Below are positions 5,571-7,600 of a DNA stretch of 7,600 nucleotides, piece by piece; positions within the stretch are counted from its first letter, which is position 1; every line of letters begins with the position of its first letter. The position numbers and the translations under genes are program-made. The notes beneath the pieces were generated by a model. That model saw only the letters and a program-made list of their open reading frames with translations, searched no databases and was not told the DNA's origin. This stretch comes from Actinomycetes bacterium (GTDB lineage: Bacteria; Actinomycetota; Actinomycetes; Actinomycetales; Dermatophilaceae), in the NCBI GenBank assembly GCA_023389095.1, contig JAEWFB010000243.1:1-7600 (forward strand), read 5' to 3'.

Positions 5571-6573
5571 GCGCCGCGCCGGTCGAACCGCGCACGACGA
5601 GCTCGGGCCGGAACACGTACTCCGCACGGGGAGAAGGCTGCCCGGCGATCTCGTCGAGCAGGGCCCGCACCGTGGCGGCACTCATCGCGTTGACGCTCTG
5701 GCGCACCGTCGTGAGCGGCGGGTCGGTGAAGGCGATGAGCGTCGAGTCGTCGTAGCCGACGACCGAGAAGTCACGCGGCACCTGCAGGCCCCGCTTGCGC
5801 GCCTCCCGGATCGCGCCGAGCGCCATGAGGTCGGACCCGCACACGACGGCCGTGGCCCCGCGGTCGAGCAGCCGCCCGGCCGCCGTGGCACCGCCCTCGA
5901 CGGAGAAGAGCGAGCGCTCGATGAGGTCGTCGACGTCGGACCGCCCGGTCAGCTCCTGCATCGAGTGGCGGAAGCCGGCGATCTTGCGGATGACCGGCAC
6001 GTACCGGTCCGGCCCGACGGCCAGGCCGATCTCACGGTGTCCGAGCGCCACGAGGTGCTCGAGCGCCAGACCCATCGAGGCGACGTCGTCGTTGCTGATG
6101 AAGGGCGCGTCGACGCCCTCGATGTAGCCGTTGACGAGGACGAGCGGCAGGTTGCGGTCGCGCAGCGCGATGTAGCGGTCGGGGTCGGTCGTCGTGTCGG
6201 CGTGCAGGCCGGAGATGAAGATGATCCCCGCGACGCCGCGCTCGAGGAGCATCTGGACGTAGTCGTCCTCGTGGACTCCCCCGGCCACCTGGGTGCAGAG
6301 CACCGGCGTGTAGCCGTTCTGCGCCAGGGAGTTCTCGATGATCTGGGCGAACGCCGGGAAGATCGGGTTGGTCAGCTCGGGCACGATGAGCCCGACGAGC
6401 CCGGCGCTCTTGCGCCGCAGGCGGCTCGGCCGGTCGTAGCCGAGCACGTCGAGGGCGGTGAGCACCGCCTGCTTCGTCGACTCCGCCACCCCCGGCTTGC
6501 CGTTGAGCACGCGCGACACCGTCGCCTCGGACACGTTCGCCTGCTCGGCGATGTCGCGCAGCCGTGCCTTCAC
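5560..6573 (-). CDS. LacI-family transcriptional repressor, MalR-like
   Basis: A 337-residue repressor. The N-terminal helix-turn-helix (about 4-24) contains VSEATVSRVLNGKPGV, followed by the hinge region (about 44-58) and the periplasmic-binding-protein-like sensor domain from RKSAGLVGLIVPELTNPIFP onward. The position pair that sets operator choice in LacI (Y17-Q18) is E16-A17 here, with R21 matching R22. Sequence texture throughout, for example GVAGIIFISGLHADT and APFIS, resembles actinobacterial MalR/Reg1 regulators of maltose and maltodextrin use; this is recalled family likeness, not a search. The GTG start (6573) directly abuts the TAG stop of the upstream GH13 gene, and GGGGG of the GH13 end serves as its ribosome site, so the two are co-transcribed. 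It probably represses its own operon in the absence of a malto-sugar. No operator is visible in the window. Confidence 0.93.
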   Translation of the reverse strand: MKARLRDIAEQANVSEATVSRVLNGKPGVAESTKQAVLTALDVLGYDRPSRLRRKSAGLVGLIVPELTNPIFPAFAQIIENSLAQNGYTPVLCTQVAGGVHEDDYVQMLLERGVAGIIFISGLHADTTTDPDRYIALRDRNLPLVLVNGYIEGVDAPFISNDDVASMGLALEHLVALGHREIGLAVGPDRYVPVIRKIAGFRHSMQELTGRSDVDDLIERSLFSVEGGATAAGRLLDRGATAVVCGSDLMALGAIREARKRGLQVPRDFSVVGYDDSTLIAFTDPPLTTVRQSVNAMSAATVRALLDEIAGQPSPRAEYVFRPELVVRGSTGAARHR

Positions 6574-7600
6574 CTAGACCCCCTTACGTCGGACGTGCTT
6601 GGCCCCGCCGTCGGTGGGCTTCCACGTCCAGATGCGCACTCCCGGCGCGGTCGCCGACAGTGTGACAGCACGCGCGCCGAGCTTCGGAGCCGGTCCGTAC
6701 GCCGAGGTGCCGCTCTCGATGCCGCCGAGGTGGCGGCGGTCGACGACGACGGGCCCGTGGGCGGCTCGTGCGACGTGCACGAGGGCGACCTCGTCGGCCG
6801 TCTCGCGCAGGTAGACGATGGCGTCGCCCGACGCGTGCACCCAGCGCAGGCCGCCGCGTCGCAGCGCGACAGACCGGCGACGCGCCGAGATCAGCCCGCG
6901 GTAGGTGGCCAGGATCCTTGCGTCCCAACGGGACTCGTCCCACGGCATGGGACGGCGGCCGTCCTCGCCGAAGGTGCCCTCCATGCCGATCTCGTCGCCG
7001 TAGGTCAGCATCGGCATCGACGGCAGCGTGAAGAGCAGACCGGCGGCCGCGTCGACCATGCGGTCGTCGTCACCGACGAGCGTGCGGACGCGCGTCGCGT
7101 CGTGCGACCCGACGAGGTTGAACGAGTGCACGAGCGAGGACCAGGCGATGCGCGAGGTGAAGTCGCGCATCGTCTCGACGACGGCACCCGCGTCGAGCAG
7201 CGGCACCGGCACCGGCGCCCCGAGGAAGTTCGGGTCGCCGGCGTCGTCACGCAGCCACGTCCACACCGGCTTGCAGAACCCGGCGTAGTTCATGACGCCG
7301 TGCCAGCCGTTGCCCGGCATGTCGACGGTGTAGTCGTGGACGTGCTCGCCGACGAGGAGCGCGTCGGGGGCCCAGCGCCCCAGGGCGTCACGCATCTGCG
7401 CGGCGACCTCGTGGTTGACGTCGGTGGCTCGCCAGCGACCGGTCATGTTCGCGACGTCGACGCGCCACCCGTCCAGGCCACCGGAGCGCCCGAGCCACTT
7501 GCGCACGACACCGGACCGGTCCTCGAAGAGGCGCCGGCGCAGGTCGTGGTTGAGGTGGTTGAGCTTGGGCAGCGAGGGGACGCCGAGCCAGGAGACGTAC
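6574..7600 (-). CDS. GH13 alpha-glucan hydrolase, neopullulanase/cyclomaltodextrinase-like (C-terminal part)
   Basis: The gene continues past the right edge; 341 residues are visible, beginning YVSWLGVPSLPKLN. There is an internal GTG at 7506, but the frame stays open and conserved upstream of it, so it is not the start. Conserved GH13 regions seen, numbering visible residues: LPKLN (10-14), like the MPKLN signature of the neopullulanase subfamily; GWRVDVAN with nucleophile D48; LVGEHVHDY with acid/base E85; LVGSHDATRV with transition-state D167; then YGDEIGMEG and RRPMPWDES. A C-terminal beta-sandwich follows, ending KHVRRKGV. The enzyme would cleave alpha-1,4 (perhaps alpha-1,6) bonds in maltodextrins or cyclodextrins. 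Presence of a secretion signal cannot be judged without the N-terminus. Its TAG stop abuts the LacI-type start, and an ABC transporter for malto-oligosaccharides upstream, outside the window, would be expected. Confidence 0.92.
   Translation of the reverse strand, partial: YVSWLGVPSLPKLNHLNHDLRRRLFEDRSGVVRKWLGRSGGLDGWRVDVANMTGRWRATDVNHEVAAQMRDALGRWAPDALLVGEHVHDYTVDMPGNGWHGVMNYAGFCKPVWTWLRDDAGDPNFLGAPVPVPLLDAGAVVETMRDFTSRIAWSSLVHSFNLVGSHDATRVRTLVGDDDRMVDAAAGLLFTLPSMPMLTYGDEIGMEGTFGEDGRRPMPWDESRWDARILATYRGLISARRRSVALRRGGLRWVHASGDAIVYLRETADEVALVHVARAAHGPVVVDRRHLGGIESGTSAYGPAPKLGARAVTLSATAPGVRIWTWKPTDGGAKHVRRKGV

Noticed and set aside
7504..7506. GTG at 7506 as the start of the GH13 gene
   Set aside because: The frame stays open to 7600 with conserved GH13 sequence (VSWLGVPSLPKLN), and essential barrel regions would be missing from such a short protein.
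1..7600. Mobile element, phage, toxin-antitoxin or defence genes
   Set aside because: No transposase, integrase, terminal repeats or foreign base composition were seen; the genes are ordinary metabolic and signalling ones.

Overview
High-GC DNA (strong G/C bias at third codon positions, several GTG starts, strong AGGAGG-type ribosome sites) that looks like a chromosomal segment of an actinobacterium; the mix of proteins suggests the Micrococcales (Intrasporangiaceae-like), but that placement is inference. There is no sign of phage, transposon, CRISPR or plasmid DNA.

Layout. (1) 1-581: the first 16 codons of a minus-strand gene that runs off the left edge, preceded by a long leader. The leader carries a c-di-AMP (ydaO/yuaA class) riboswitch at about 70-277 on the minus strand, with a likely promoter near 428-456. 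(2) 582-2914, minus strand: a two-CBS-domain protein followed by a serine/threonine protein kinase with an acidic linker and a multi-pass membrane tail. (3) 3139-5465, plus strand: otsA and otsB, the two-step trehalose synthesis pathway, overlapping by 4 bp and divergent from the CBS gene. (4) 5451-5540: a 10-bp tandem repeat over the otsB stop codon, in the convergent gap. (5) 5560-7600, minus strand: the C-terminal part of a GH13 glycosidase of the neopullulanase/cyclomaltodextrinase type followed directly by a MalR-like LacI-family repressor, probably the distal end of a maltodextrin-use operon that begins beyond the right edge.

How it fits together. otsAB makes trehalose from UDP-glucose (or another NDP-glucose) and glucose-6-phosphate, while the converging GH13/LacI pair concerns breakdown of alpha-glucans and its sugar-responsive control. 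c-di-AMP signals turgor and cell-wall state, and in actinobacteria this riboswitch class usually precedes exported cell-wall hydrolases such as Rpf or NlpC/P60 proteins. The truncated left-hand gene is therefore probably one of these, although only 16 residues are visible. A link between c-di-AMP, the CBS protein, the kinase and trehalose synthesis is an attractive osmotic-stress theme but rests on proximity alone.

The clearest element outside the protein genes is the riboswitch. Its distinctive features are an enlarged, branched peripheral arm and closeness of its closing helix to the ribosome-binding site. No wholly new system could be supported from the sequence.
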